NCBI RefSeq assembly: GCF_004369205.1
Contig: NZ_QFGA01000003.1
Coordinates: 248,001-312,000 of the forward strand
From: Pelotomaculum schinkii
Lineage (GTDB): Bacteria; Bacillota; Desulfotomaculia; Desulfotomaculales; Pelotomaculaceae
Direction of reading: 5' to 3'
DNA length: 64,000 bases
The position numbers and the translations under genes were made by a program. The notes below the pieces were generated by a model. The model was not told where the DNA came from and ran no database searches. It saw only the letters and a program-made list of their open reading frames with translations. Positions 6,936 to 15,265 of this stretch are shown piece after piece. The stretch's first letter is position 1; each line of letters opens with the position of its first letter.

Positions 6936-7274
6936 ATGACGGTTTACGCGAGATTTGCCCTTTTAGGACAAGTAAATCAAATCCAAGAACCAATTGAAAT
7001 TGAGGTATGGGAACCCAACCCTGAGAAGCTAGGGTATCTGAGGTTTAATCGAATGAAAACGGTTCAGGAAGTATTCGAAGAACTCAAGGCGAGGCTGGAA
7101 GCGGAAGACCTTGTGCCGGATGAGTATTTTGATACTTGCGTGGAATATCGTTATTCCGATAAAAAGCCCAAAGAAATATCTATTCCATCTGATTATTGGC
7201 GAGTAATATCTTTTGCAGTCAAGGACGTCAGAAGGACACTACATCCATGTAGGGTTGATCCTTGTCGGTGGTAA
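6936..7274 (+). CDS. Hypothetical protein, 112 aa
   Basis: Not recognised. A small, acidic, mixed alpha/beta protein (FALLGQVNQIQEPIEIEVWE, then a charged helix VQEVFEELKARLEAEDLVPD). It is expressed from leader 3 and followed about 110 bases later by leader 4. Like the other leader-controlled genes it is a stand-alone unit with no obvious partner. The C-terminal Cys/Arg tail may or may not be functional. Confidence 0.5.
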   Translation: MTVYARFALLGQVNQIQEPIEIEVWEPNPEKLGYLRFNRMKTVQEVFEELKARLEAEDLVPDEYFDTCVEYRYSDKKPKEISIPSDYWRVISFAVKDVRRTLHPCRVDPCRW

Positions 7275-7387
7275 ATATCAGGATCTGTTTCTTGGGAAAA
7301 CCCTCCGGCAAGGACCCGACGGTTTGAATTACGCCTTGCAGATAGCCAATGCCTGTACAAAGGCGTTCCAAAGTTAACAAGATCGTA

Positions 7388-7461
7388 GGCGGCCAACCGG
7401 TCCCAATCATTCCGATATTGAAGGGAGGAATGGGGTCGGTCAAGGCCGGCCCCGCATTAAA
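7388..7461 (+). promoter_or_regulatory. Structured leader 4 (hairpin-bridged Shine-Dalgarno)
   Basis: Shine-Dalgarno AAGGGAGG at 7421-7428. Hairpin GGGGTCGG (7432-7439) with CCGGCCCC (7446-7453), eight pairs including one G-T, leaves 3 + 8 bases to the ATG at 7462. Arm A (7391-7413) matches in antiparallel order GGAATG, the GGG-TCGGT block and GGCC, and would also cover the end of the Shine-Dalgarno. A short frame ATG GGG TCG to AAA TGA (7431-7465) overlaps the start codon. Confidence 0.65.
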
Positions 7462-8133
7462 ATGACAACATATGAAGTATATAAAAAAGATAGCAATGTC
7501 CTGAGAATTTATTACGACGAAAGCGCAAGCAATCCTCGGCAAGATTACGATAACTTTGGTACAATGATCTGCTGGCATAGCCGCTATGTTTTAGGTGATA
7601 AGCATAATTTTGAAGATAAGGATAATTTTTTATTATCCTTGCTTGAGGAAATGCTTGGGAACACATACAAAGCCGAAGAAAAGTACGAAAAACTTAAAAA
7701 CCAAGTTGATAGGGAGATATTTAGAAGTTACAGTGCCTACAGTAAAGAAGTAGATGATAAGATTCTTGATTTCTTAGAGAATGATTGCATCATCTTACCT
7801 CTTTACCTGTATGACCACTCCGGGATCACAATGAACACGACCGGCTTTTACTGTCCCTGGGATTCCGGTCAGGTTGGCTGGATTTATGTAACGAAGGAGA
7901 TGGTCCGGAGGGAATACGGTATCAAGCGGATAACTAAGAAAATCCGCGAAAAAGTTATCCAGGCATTGAAATCTGAGGTCAATGTTTACTCCGAGTACCT
8001 GGAAGGTAATGTCTACGGTTATGTTCTGGAGGATGCAGAAGGCAACGAGTTAGATAGCTGTTGGGGATTCTACGGAGATAACTTTAGAGAAAACGGAATG
8101 GCTGATTACGTCGGCCAGGAATGGTTTAACTAA
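7462..8133 (+). CDS. Conserved hypothetical protein of mobile elements, 223 aa
   Basis: I recognise the pattern as one recurring in phages and plasmids of Firmicutes, but know no function. Conserved-looking blocks are YYDESASNPRQDYDNFGTM near the start, LPLYLYDHSGITMNTTGF near residue 112 and WDSGQVGWIYVTKE near 132. The protein has no membrane segment and no recognisable catalytic motif. It lies behind leader 4 and just upstream of the Ycf35/DUF2997/Ycf46-like cassette. Confidence 0.65.
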   Translation: MTTYEVYKKDSNVLRIYYDESASNPRQDYDNFGTMICWHSRYVLGDKHNFEDKDNFLLSLLEEMLGNTYKAEEKYEKLKNQVDREIFRSYSAYSKEVDDKILDFLENDCIILPLYLYDHSGITMNTTGFYCPWDSGQVGWIYVTKEMVRREYGIKRITKKIREKVIQALKSEVNVYSEYLEGNVYGYVLEDAEGNELDSCWGFYGDNFRENGMADYVGQEWFN

Positions 8134-8161
8134 TCGGCTTTTAAAAAAGGAGGAATGTAAC

Positions 8162-8545
8162 GTGTCTCATTGGACGCAAGTAAAAACAAATATTAGGGAT
8201 TTTGATGTTCTTGAAGAAGCAGCCAAGTCGCTTGGCTGTGAAGTCTCGCGTAACGCCACTGCGCGGGGATATTACGAAAACAGGATTCAGGCTATGATGG
8301 TCATCATCCCTCCGGAGTCGCCCTATGACGTGGCGGCTAATAAAGAAGAGGATGGCAATATAAGCCTCACAACCGACTGGTACATGGGGCACGTGGAGAA
8401 GGTCCTGGGAGCCGATTTTGGACTGCTCAAACAGAGATATTCGGTCTCCATGGCCAAACGCCAGGCTTCAGCGCTATTAGCCAACGTCACGGAAGAGACC
8501 CTTCAGGACGGCTCCATCAGGCTCAAGATAAGGGGGGCGGCGTAA
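8162..8545 (+). CDS. DUF1257 (Ycf35-like) protein
   Basis: A 127-residue protein starting at GTG behind AAGGAGG. The N-terminus SHWTQVKTNIRDFDVLEEAA followed by LGCEV is the DUF1257 signature known from the plastid/cyanobacterial Ycf35 protein. DUF1257 genes in Firmicutes and phages usually sit beside DUF2997 and an AAA ATPase, exactly as here. Biochemical function is unknown. The next gene follows two bases after the stop, so the set is an operon. Confidence 0.8.
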   Translation: MSHWTQVKTNIRDFDVLEEAAKSLGCEVSRNATARGYYENRIQAMMVIIPPESPYDVAANKEEDGNISLTTDWYMGHVEKVLGADFGLLKQRYSVSMAKRQASALLANVTEETLQDGSIRLKIRGAA

Positions 8546-8547
8546 TA

Positions 8548-8760
8548 ATGAAAGAAATCATTATCACAGTAAAACCGGACGGGTCCACCGAGATCGAGGC
8601 GGCGGGGTATACCGGCAGGGATTGTCTGAAGGCAACCAAGCCGTTCGAGGACGCCCTCGGGTTCATTACCCAACGCGAGCCAAAGCCGATCATGCTCCAG
8701 GAAACCGAAGAGAATGAGGTGGGAGGCAGTGGTGTCTTTAAAAAACTCAGTGCCTTTTAA
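8548..8760 (+). CDS. DUF2997 protein
   Basis: A 70-residue protein beginning KEIIITVKPDGSTEIEAAGYT followed by GRDC, the typical DUF2997 beta-hairpin and Gly-x-x-Cys motif, then a helix ending in an ALGF-like segment. It lies two bases after the DUF1257 gene and overlaps the start of the following Cys-rich gene. The family has no known activity but co-occurs with DUF1257 and Ycf46-like ATPases. Confidence 0.8.
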   Translation: MKEIIITVKPDGSTEIEAAGYTGRDCLKATKPFEDALGFITQREPKPIMLQETEENEVGGSGVFKKLSAF

Positions 8761-8974
8761 TCAGGGACTGGAGAGAATTAGACATGCCAGGCAGGCATCA
8801 GAGGTATTACCGATGCCTGCCCATAAGGAACTGGAGATCACCATCCACGCGGACGGCACCGTTGAGTCCGCGTGGTGGACTCCGGAGATAGGGCTGTTGC
8901 TGTGCGGGATCTGTGGAATGCAGGGGTCAACAAATTGTATCGCCTGCATGAACTCAAACCCGTATTGCGGTTAA
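8732..8974 (+). CDS. Cys-rich DUF2997-like partner protein
   Basis: About 80 residues. The GTG at 8732 lies behind GGGAGG and overlaps the DUF2997 stop; ATGs at 8714 and 8813 are alternatives. The core KELEITIHADGTVESA repeats the DUF2997 hairpin. The C-terminus carries CGICG, then C-x-x-C and a final C, six cysteines in about 24 residues, suggesting a metal or Fe-S site. In comparable clusters a ferredoxin often occupies this place. I infer that this protein fills the redox or metal role for the neighbouring ATPase. Confidence 0.6.
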   Translation: MSLKNSVPFNQGLERIRHARQASEVLPMPAHKELEITIHADGTVESAWWTPEIGLLLCGICGMQGSTNCIACMNSNPYCG

Positions 8975-9004
8975 AAATAGACGATTTCCCGGGAGGGATA
9001 GCAA

Positions 9005-10744
9005 TTGAAATGGATACAAGAAATTTATAAGAAATGGCATGCTTCTATAGCTCATGTCTTTTTACTGCACTTCAATGTCTCTGATACGGTAGACAGCATT
9101 GATTCCACGGTGGAATTTTTAAGGAAATCACCGCTGGTCGCCGATAGGGAGATCATTATCTGCTACAATCGATCCGCCGGGATTAGTTTCCCAATTCCGG
9201 AACACCGCAAGGTGCTACTGGATGAACTGGGGTTAAAGGGTTCCGACATCAATCCCCTGGGGATAGACGAGGCTCTGCCCAGAGATCCAGTTGCAGCCCT
9301 TATTCTAATTGAGGCTGCCCTGCGCCTTTTCTTCGTGGACAGTGACGGTGAGAGCAAGCCAAAGACCGCTGTGATTATTGACTATGCGGAAACCCTAGCG
9401 CCCGCGGCCGAATTAGCCCAAATGTCGCCCGGTGACAGGACCGTTCTCACAACACTTTTGCGCTGGGCACGGGACAGTCAGATCGCCGAGCTGGGTTCAC
9501 CCGTTTTTCTGGTGACGGAAAACCTTTCCGATATTCACCCGGCCCTGCGTTCTGCCAGCAGCCGGATTGAGGCAGTGCAGGTACCCCTGCCTGCTCAAGA
9601 AGATCGTCAGCGATTTATCGAAGCCTTAGCCGCTAAATATGCCCTTGAAGACGGCTCGGCCAACCTGAAGGATATCACCGTTACACAAATGGCCAGATTA
9701 ACCGCCGGCTTGAAGAAGCTGCACTTGGAAGACATCTTCCTGCGCGCCGACACTGACGAAGTGCCGGTGACCCCTGAGTTGGTGAAAGAGCGCAAGAAGG
9801 ACATCATCTCATCGGAATACGGTGACGTGCTGCAGATCATTGACCCTGAAGTTGACTTTAGTGACATCGGGGGAATGAGGCACATAAAGGAATTCTTCCT
9901 GAAGAACGTCATTCGACCCCTGCGTGAGGGGAACCTGAAGCGCTGCCCCATGGGCATACTCCTGCCCGGCCCTGCCGGCACCGGCAAGACTGTTCTTGGC
10001 GAGGCGGTGGCCAAAGAGAGCGGGATCAACTGCTGTTCTCTTAACCTGGCCAAAATTATGGACAAGTGGGTGGGATCGTCCGAGGCGAACCTAGAGAAAG
10101 CCCTTAAGTGTGTTGAGGCCCTTTCGCCAGCTATCGTCCTTGTTGATGAGATAGACCAGGCCGGACTTTCCAGGGACAACAGCGGCGACTCGGGAGTCTC
10201 CAACAGGCTCTTTAAACGCCTCTTGGAATTTATGTCGGACACAAGGCACCGGGGCAGGGTCGTGTTTATCGGCCTGACCAACCGGCCGGACAAGATGGAC
10301 GCTGCCTTGAAGCGTCCCGGTCGGTTTGATAAGAAACTGCCTGTGCTTCCTCCTGACGCGGAGGAAAGGGCAGACATCTACCGGGTCATATGCAAGAAAT
10401 ACAGTATTGCCTGTTCGCTCTCTGAAGAGGAGCTGCAAGAGGCGGCCGAAGCCACAGAAGAAGGGTATACCGGCGCCGAAATCGAGGCCCTGGTCCTGAA
10501 GGCTGCAGAGGTAGCCGAGGATGCCGGCTCAGAGGCAATCCAGGCAGAGCACATTCGTTACGCCCTGGATGTTTACAGGCCAACCACACAAAGCATTGAG
10601 GAGATGACCAGTCTGGCGCTGGAGGAATGTAACGATCTGGAGTTGTTACCCCCGGCTTACCGGCAGAGACTTGCTGAAAAGCGCGTTCGAAAACTGCAGG
10701 TTGTCGGCGAAAGTGGTCAATCCAGGCGGAAACGTAATTTATAA
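9005..10744 (+). CDS. Ycf46-like AAA ATPase
   Basis: A 579-residue ATPase starting at TTG behind GGGAGGG. Residues 1-250 form a degenerate AAA-like domain with a Walker-B-like VIIDYAETLAP but no P-loop. Residues about 285-530 are a complete AAA domain: DIGGM entry, Walker A GPAGTGKT near 322, Walker B IVLVDEID near 377 and an Arg-finger region RPGRFDKK near 436. This layout is that of Ycf46, which in cyanobacteria has been linked to inorganic-carbon uptake but has no defined biochemical role. The C-terminal 50 residues are basic. It forms an operon with the preceding DUF1257, DUF2997 and Cys-rich genes. Confidence 0.85.
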   Translation: MKWIQEIYKKWHASIAHVFLLHFNVSDTVDSIDSTVEFLRKSPLVADREIIICYNRSAGISFPIPEHRKVLLDELGLKGSDINPLGIDEALPRDPVAALILIEAALRLFFVDSDGESKPKTAVIIDYAETLAPAAELAQMSPGDRTVLTTLLRWARDSQIAELGSPVFLVTENLSDIHPALRSASSRIEAVQVPLPAQEDRQRFIEALAAKYALEDGSANLKDITVTQMARLTAGLKKLHLEDIFLRADTDEVPVTPELVKERKKDIISSEYGDVLQIIDPEVDFSDIGGMRHIKEFFLKNVIRPLREGNLKRCPMGILLPGPAGTGKTVLGEAVAKESGINCCSLNLAKIMDKWVGSSEANLEKALKCVEALSPAIVLVDEIDQAGLSRDNSGDSGVSNRLFKRLLEFMSDTRHRGRVVFIGLTNRPDKMDAALKRPGRFDKKLPVLPPDAEERADIYRVICKKYSIACSLSEEELQEAAEATEEGYTGAEIEALVLKAAEVAEDAGSEAIQAEHIRYALDVYRPTTQSIEEMTSLALEECNDLELLPPAYRQRLAEKRVRKLQVVGESGQSRRKRNL

Positions 10745-10774
10745 AATAGCCAGATAGCTAAAAAAAACGAGGCT

Positions 10775-10796
10775 GGGAAGGACTTCAGTCCTTCCC
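10775..10796 (+). promoter_or_regulatory. Perfect hairpin between the ATPase gene and the next gene
   Basis: GGGAAGGACT pairs with AGTCCTTCCC around a two-base loop. No T run follows and a GGAGGTG box comes nine bases later. It is more likely a processing, stabilising or partial-termination hairpin than a full terminator. Confidence 0.6.
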
Positions 10797-10815
10797 GGTT
10801 ACGGAGGTGTGATAG

Positions 10816-12087
10816 ATGGACATTCGGAATATCATGGACGATCTGCTTAAGAATATTGCCCAGGAAGAGGGCGATAAGAGCATCGTTGATCAGAAAAACG
10901 AAATTGCTGATAGACTGGGATGCGATCCAGACGACATCCGCGTTCGGATGGACGCCACTGCGACTAAACTGGCCAGAAAAGGTATTCTGGTTGATCTGAA
11001 GATCACCCGGGAACGGTTTGAGCTGCTGCTCGACGCAGTAGACCTGGGGATTGAAGCAAAGGACGATTACGGCGAGTTTCTGGACGAATACATTAAACTT
11101 GGACGGCGCAGGCTCATTCCATTAAGCTATCTCAAGAACCTTGATGCCGTTGAGACGAGGGCCAGGAGGTTGCTCAAAGAGTCCAGCTTTAACACCGCGT
11201 GGGGGCATTTTGTACCCTACCAGGTGTATGATGAGCTGCGCCGAAGGCTGGAAGAGTTTAAGGTCGATTATAAGAGATATCACGACAGCATTATAGCCGA
11301 CTATGACAGCATTCGGGCGAGCACCTACATGAAATACCGCGAGGCGGCTCAGGAGGTATACCGGACGCTTCAAAAAGATCCCTATGCCAGTGTACCTGAA
11401 TACTTTGTGGAGAACTTTGTGTTCCGTGTCATGAACGCCTTTCCAAGTGTGGAAGAGATCGAGGGATCTTATAAGTTTGAGATCAACCTCAGTTTCGTGC
11501 CCGTAACGACAACGATGGCCGAGATGGAAACACGCATGGCCAATGCGGTGATGGCCAGGGCGGAAAATGCTGTGGCTGAAGAAATCAGGCAATCATACAC
11601 CCGACACGTGGAAGGGTTTATTTCCGACCTGGCCGCCCAGTTGCGGTCGATGATTTTTGAGGCTGTATCGGCTGCCCAAGAGAGTGTTAAAAGACATGGG
11701 CACCTGCCGGGGCCAAGTGTCAACTCACTGCGTCAACTGGTGGGTAAAGTGCAGGCGCTAAACTTCATGGAGGACCGGGTTGTCATCCAGCAGCTCGGCG
11801 AACTTTCCGGGATGCTTGAAAAAGAATCCAAAGACCGGGATGCCGGGGAAACCTTGGATTTATTGAAAAAGATAGCGGAAGAAAACCGCCAGGTTCTCTT
11901 GTCTCTGGGGCACAAACCGAGGGCTACGCGCGGCCGTGTTACACTGGAAACCGAACAGCAAGTAGTGACTGGCGGGCGCAAACGGCGCGGTGTGGTAATA
12001 AGTGGAAGTGACGAAAACAGGGACATGCCTGTCGAAGGTGGCCGCCGCCGGCGTGGTGGGGTACCGATGCAAACCATGGCGGTGTAA
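10816..12087 (+). CDS. Large helical protein, DUF3150-like, partner of the Ycf46-like ATPase
   Basis: A 423-residue, mostly helical protein with an ATG behind GGAGGTG. A central part (GRRRLIPLSYLKNLDAVETR, SFNTAWGHFVPYQVYDELRR) resembles DUF3150-type proteins that accompany MoxR/AAA ATPases; this is recalled similarity, not an alignment. The C-terminal 60 residues are rich in Arg and Gly (GGRKRRGVV, GGRRRRGGV), which suggests nucleic-acid or polyanion contact. Placement 72 bases after the ATPase gene suggests a common operon and that it is the client or effector of the ATPase. Function unknown. Confidence 0.6.
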   Translation: MDIRNIMDDLLKNIAQEEGDKSIVDQKNEIADRLGCDPDDIRVRMDATATKLARKGILVDLKITRERFELLLDAVDLGIEAKDDYGEFLDEYIKLGRRRLIPLSYLKNLDAVETRARRLLKESSFNTAWGHFVPYQVYDELRRRLEEFKVDYKRYHDSIIADYDSIRASTYMKYREAAQEVYRTLQKDPYASVPEYFVENFVFRVMNAFPSVEEIEGSYKFEINLSFVPVTTTMAEMETRMANAVMARAENAVAEEIRQSYTRHVEGFISDLAAQLRSMIFEAVSAAQESVKRHGHLPGPSVNSLRQLVGKVQALNFMEDRVVIQQLGELSGMLEKESKDRDAGETLDLLKKIAEENRQVLLSLGHKPRATRGRVTLETEQQVVTGGRKRRGVVISGSDENRDMPVEGGRRRRGGVPMQTMAV

Positions 12088-12114
12088 TTTTCAGAGCTTG
12101 ATTTGACATAATCG

Positions 12115-12184
12115 GACGGACCGGCCCGTTCTGGATCATCTCGAAGGAGGTGAAAAAGGGCGGCGCCGGTGGCCGCCCTATAGA
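12115..12184 (+). promoter_or_regulatory. Structured leader 5 (hairpin-bridged Shine-Dalgarno)
   Basis: Shine-Dalgarno AAGGAGG at 12144-12150. Hairpin AGGGCGGC (12157-12164) with GCCGCCCT (12172-12179) leaves 6 + 5 bases to the ATG at 12185. Upstream ACCGGC (12120-12125) can pair with GCCGGT (12165-12170). A frame GTG AAA AAG to GAA TGA ends on the start codon, but its GTG touches the Shine-Dalgarno. Confidence 0.65.
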
Positions 12185-12733
12185 ATGACAGAAATGATTG
12201 ATTCGCAGCCGAATACTACGCCAAACAATGATGCTATTTTGCTTGCTATATTGAACTTCTATGAAGCAGAGGATGGCCAGGATTTAACGAAAGGCATCGG
12301 GCAAATGCATGCTCTGGGAGTTATCGATGTCGATTCGCTGGAGACTTACCTTGAGTCGGAATTTGACTTCGGCGGCTTGTATAATGAGGATACTCTCAAG
12401 TATTTATTTGGATGCCTGCTGCTTGAGTACCCTGTAGATAATGTTTTGCCGGCGCCTGTGGATGCAGAGATTAGTTACGACGGCGACAACACCATGTCTA
12501 TCGGATTGAGTGTCTATGTGAACGTTTTTGGCTTTAAGCAGGCCAACCTGACTTTCAAATATTTTTTTGCCAAACTTTCTGAGATCAATACCTTGGGCAG
12601 GGTCGTTGATATTCTGCAAAATGTGTCGAGTGAAGCATTTAGAATCATGGAATATTTGACTGCCGGCTGCAGATTCCAGGTGATTCTTTGGCAGGAAGAA
12701 GGACAAGAAGCCCCGAGCATTTGTAAACAGTGA
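12185..12733 (+). CDS. Hypothetical protein, 182 aa
   Basis: Not recognised. An acidic soluble protein with a helical N-terminal half (DAILLAILNFYEAEDGQDLT, DVDSLETYLESEFDFGGLY) and a beta-rich C-terminal half (AEISYDGDNTMSIGLSVYVN). It is preceded by leader 5 and stands alone, separated from the next gene by leader 6. No signal peptide or membrane segment is apparent. Confidence 0.55.
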   Translation: MTEMIDSQPNTTPNNDAILLAILNFYEAEDGQDLTKGIGQMHALGVIDVDSLETYLESEFDFGGLYNEDTLKYLFGCLLLEYPVDNVLPAPVDAEISYDGDNTMSIGLSVYVNVFGFKQANLTFKYFFAKLSEINTLGRVVDILQNVSSEAFRIMEYLTAGCRFQVILWQEEGQEAPSICKQ

Positions 12734-12810
12734 GGATGGACGTGTTTTTGATGAAAAACGGAAGATGCTCAGCTAATCTTTAAGCAATATCTGATGATTT
12801 AATAAATATG

Positions 12811-12879
12811 GCGGCGTGAACCGCACCCAAAACCTGAAAGGAGGGAAAGGGGGCGGTTCTGATAGCCGCACCTATACGA
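12811..12879 (+). promoter_or_regulatory. Structured leader 6 (hairpin-bridged Shine-Dalgarno)
   Basis: Shine-Dalgarno AAAGGAGG at 12837-12844. Hairpin GGGGCGG (12850-12856) with CCGCACC (12866-12872), six of seven pairs, leaves 5 + 7 bases to the ATG at 12880. Arm A, GAACCGCACCC (12818-12828), pairs with GGGGGCGGTTC (12849-12859) at ten of eleven positions, the clearest A:B match. Confidence 0.65.
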
Positions 12880-13377
12880 ATGCCCAGAAAAACCAAAAAA
12901 GAGATGATAGGCTATATTACCGGCTACAATACTTACTGGACAATGAATAGCTGGAACGGTTTGATTGGTTATAGCCGTTGTATTAAACTTTATAAGCTAC
13001 CTTTGACCAAGGAAGAAACGGACAGAGCGTACGAAATTATTTGTGACAAAGACCTTAGTACAGTCCTTTGGGAGGAAATGCGCTGGTTGATTGAAGTTTT
13101 TAGAGAAGAAACAGGTATACATGTTTTTACCAACGGTCGAAGTGGAGGTTATTTGGTGATGGAAAGCCACTTTCGCGACGGGTTCCCGGTAAAAGATAAA
13201 CAAGAACTGAAAGAAATGCGTTATGACGAGGTCAGGGAAATATATAATATCCTTAAGCGATTTGATCGTCTTTACGAGGACATGGTTGCCACTCTGAAGT
13301 ATTATTGCTCTTTACCGATAACGGAAGAGACATATACGGTTGTTAAGACCCGGAAAGTATTTAACGAGGTTGCTTAG
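12880..13377 (+). CDS. Conserved hypothetical protein of mobile elements, 165 aa
   Basis: A soluble, charged protein with GYITGYNTYWTMNSWNG near the start and FTNGRSGGYLVMES in the middle. The second block recalls phage and plasmid proteins of unknown role. It is expressed from leader 6. Twelve bases after its stop another short gene started (ATG 13393), which has been broken by the IS110-type element, so this was once a small operon. Confidence 0.6.
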   Translation: MPRKTKKEMIGYITGYNTYWTMNSWNGLIGYSRCIKLYKLPLTKEETDRAYEIICDKDLSTVLWEEMRWLIEVFREETGIHVFTNGRSGGYLVMESHFRDGFPVKDKQELKEMRYDEVREIYNILKRFDRLYEDMVATLKYYCSLPITEETYTVVKTRKVFNEVA

Positions 13378-13392
13378 GAGGGGGCAATAGGG

Positions 13393-13430
13393 ATGAGTAA
13401 TTTTGATAACGCTGATTTGCCCTCCCTTAA
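13393..13430 (+). pseudogene. 5' fragment of the gene interrupted by the IS110-type element
   Basis: An ATG behind GGAGGGGGC begins MSNFDNAD and then runs into sequence that no longer looks like the continuation found at 15266. The exact junction is not visible, so the right edge is approximate. Confidence 0.4.
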
Positions 13431-13439
13431 TAGTCTTCG

Positions 13440-13881
13440 GTTATCTTTAAATATCTCCGCTTTTCTTAGATTTTCACTTTTTATTCGGATAGCCTATCTC
13501 TTGTTATTTACATCAATGTGTAATTATGGATGATGATGTTTAACTTTCACCAAGGCCGCATGTTTTTTTGTATCAAGGCCAGTGGGATTCCACATCGTCT
13601 CCTGGCAGCAAACCTCCCACATCTTCCTGGGTCTTCGCCCTAAATACCTTCGTCCTGCCTATCCAAGAGGTGGAACGTCAGTCATGCTCCTAGACCGGGT
13701 CTATGCCCTAATGGAATAATTCAACCTGACTGTCCCGGGCTCTCCGTTTTCAAAGTGCGATAAAAACCTGTAGATAACTATTGGGGGCAGTCACATCTTC
13801 GTCTGAATGGCCGCGGCTAATTCCACTACGATGATGTGCTTTCGTTAATCTGTATCGTTTATCAGGATGTTCTCAGCGTTT
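13440..13881 (-). ncRNA. Candidate bridge RNA/seekRNA region of the IS element
   Basis: A non-coding stretch downstream of the transposase stop, rich in short complementary segments. In the IS1111 group this is where the guide RNA that pairs with donor and target DNA is encoded. RNA boundaries and guide loops are not resolvable by eye. Confidence 0.35.
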
Positions 13882-15162
13882 TCATGCGGCTATTTTAACC
13901 GGCTGTTGAATATCGCCCATCATCTTCTCAGGATTGTAGTCAACACCCTTGCTCAGAATGGTGTAGAATACCCGGATGAGTTTGCCGCAGAGGGCGATAA
14001 TGGATTGCATCTTGTTTAGCGGGTTTTTTTCCCTTGTTAGATTGCGTTGGTGTAGTTCCTGGAACTCCGGGTTTTTACCCAGGATGGCAATCATGGCCAT
14101 GAACAGCCCATGCCTTAATCGCTTCCGCCCCCGGTGACTGATAGTGGTCTTTCCTTTGTGTTTGCCGGAGCTGTTCTCAACCAGGTTACAACCAGCCAGT
14201 TTTTGTATCTGGCGAGGGTGTTCGAACCTGTGGATATCACCGGTTTCGCCGACAAAGGTTGTGGCTGTAACCAAGCCCACTCCCTTGATTTTCAGAAGTT
14301 TGGCTGCATTCGGCACCTGAAGCAGTAGTTCCAACATTAGTTGTTCTAAGCGTTCATGTTGTGCATGGTACAATTCATATTCTGCAAGCAGGTTCTGCAG
14401 GCTGGCATCCGAAGCTACATGGCCGGTGGTTCTGCCAATGCTGTTGGACGCTGCTTTTACCAGCGCTTGCGCTCTTTTTATGCCTACGGAACGTTTCACA
14501 ACTGTCCTCCATGTGGCCAGTATTTTGTCTGCGCCCGCTTCCAAAACCTTTGCTGGTGTCGGGAATATTTTAAGTGTCAGCAGTGCTGTTTTTCCTGTCC
14601 ATTTCTTAAAAACCCCTGCAAACTCTGGAAACCGGATATCCAGCCAGCGAACAACCCTGTTGTGAGTAGCATTTAACCGCTCTTGAAGCCGTTCCCGTTC
14701 AGCCACCGCTTCCCGCAGTTCCTGATAGATGTCGTCGGGTATGTACACATCCCGGTAACGCCCGTCTTTTACTAACATGGCGATGGTTTTCGGATCCTTT
14801 CGGTCATTCTTGGTAGGGCTGTTGTCATCCAGTTCCTTGGTTCGTTTGACATGGAAAGGGTTGACTATTGCAAGTTTATGACCCTTGCGCTTTAGGTGGT
14901 CCCCCAATGAGAACCAGTAATGTCCAGTGGGCTCAAAACCGGCGATGACTTCGGTCTTTTCTTGCTGCTTGCAGATGTCCCGCATCCATCGGTCAAGGTG
15001 TTGAAATCCTTCCGCCGTGTTGCTAAATATCAGCAGCTTGGCCAGTTCAATCCCTCTGTAATCAAAGGCTCTTGCATAATGGGTTTCTTTTCCAATATCG
15101 ATTCCGACCACCAAGGTTTCAATTTTTATTTGCGAAATTTTCTCGTTTTGTGTACGCTTCAT
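13882..15162 (-). CDS. IS110-family DEDD transposase/recombinase
   Basis: A 426-residue protein. The ATG at 15162 is nine bases after GAGGAGG. The N-terminal RuvC-like DEDD domain shows VVGIDIGKETHY (first Asp), GFEPTGHYW (Glu) and KNDRKDPKTIA (Asp). The C-terminal Transposase_20 domain shows FVGETGDIHRFEHPRQ and AGCNLVENSSGKHKGKT with the conserved serine. IS110-family recombinases cut and rejoin DNA under guidance of a bridge RNA. The gene is full length with no visible lesions, so the element may be active. A coiled-coil linker lies near residues 130-250. Confidence 0.9.
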   Translation of the reverse strand: MKRTQNEKISQIKIETLVVGIDIGKETHYARAFDYRGIELAKLLIFSNTAEGFQHLDRWMRDICKQQEKTEVIAGFEPTGHYWFSLGDHLKRKGHKLAIVNPFHVKRTKELDDNSPTKNDRKDPKTIAMLVKDGRYRDVYIPDDIYQELREAVAERERLQERLNATHNRVVRWLDIRFPEFAGVFKKWTGKTALLTLKIFPTPAKVLEAGADKILATWRTVVKRSVGIKRAQALVKAASNSIGRTTGHVASDASLQNLLAEYELYHAQHERLEQLMLELLLQVPNAAKLLKIKGVGLVTATTFVGETGDIHRFEHPRQIQKLAGCNLVENSSGKHKGKTTISHRGRKRLRHGLFMAMIAILGKNPEFQELHQRNLTREKNPLNKMQSIIALCGKLIRVFYTILSKGVDYNPEKMMGDIQQPVKIAA

Positions 15163-15265
15163 ATAGAGGCGCCTCCTCAATTTGGTTTTGTGCCTTTCTT
15201 GGCTGGATCAGCACAATACCATTTTATTGGTGAGCGTCTCTTTTTTCAAAGACCGTTTCTAATGA

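Noticed and set aside
7431-7465. Short upstream reading frames as the common feature of the leaders
   Set aside because: Frames ending on the start codon exist in leaders 4 and 5, but leaders 6 and 7 have no usable start codon. The shared feature is the hairpin and spacing, not a peptide.
13387-13536. 47-codon frame from ATG 13393 as an intact small gene
   Set aside because: After the first eight or so codons it reads into the IS end; the better continuation is found beyond the IS at 15266.
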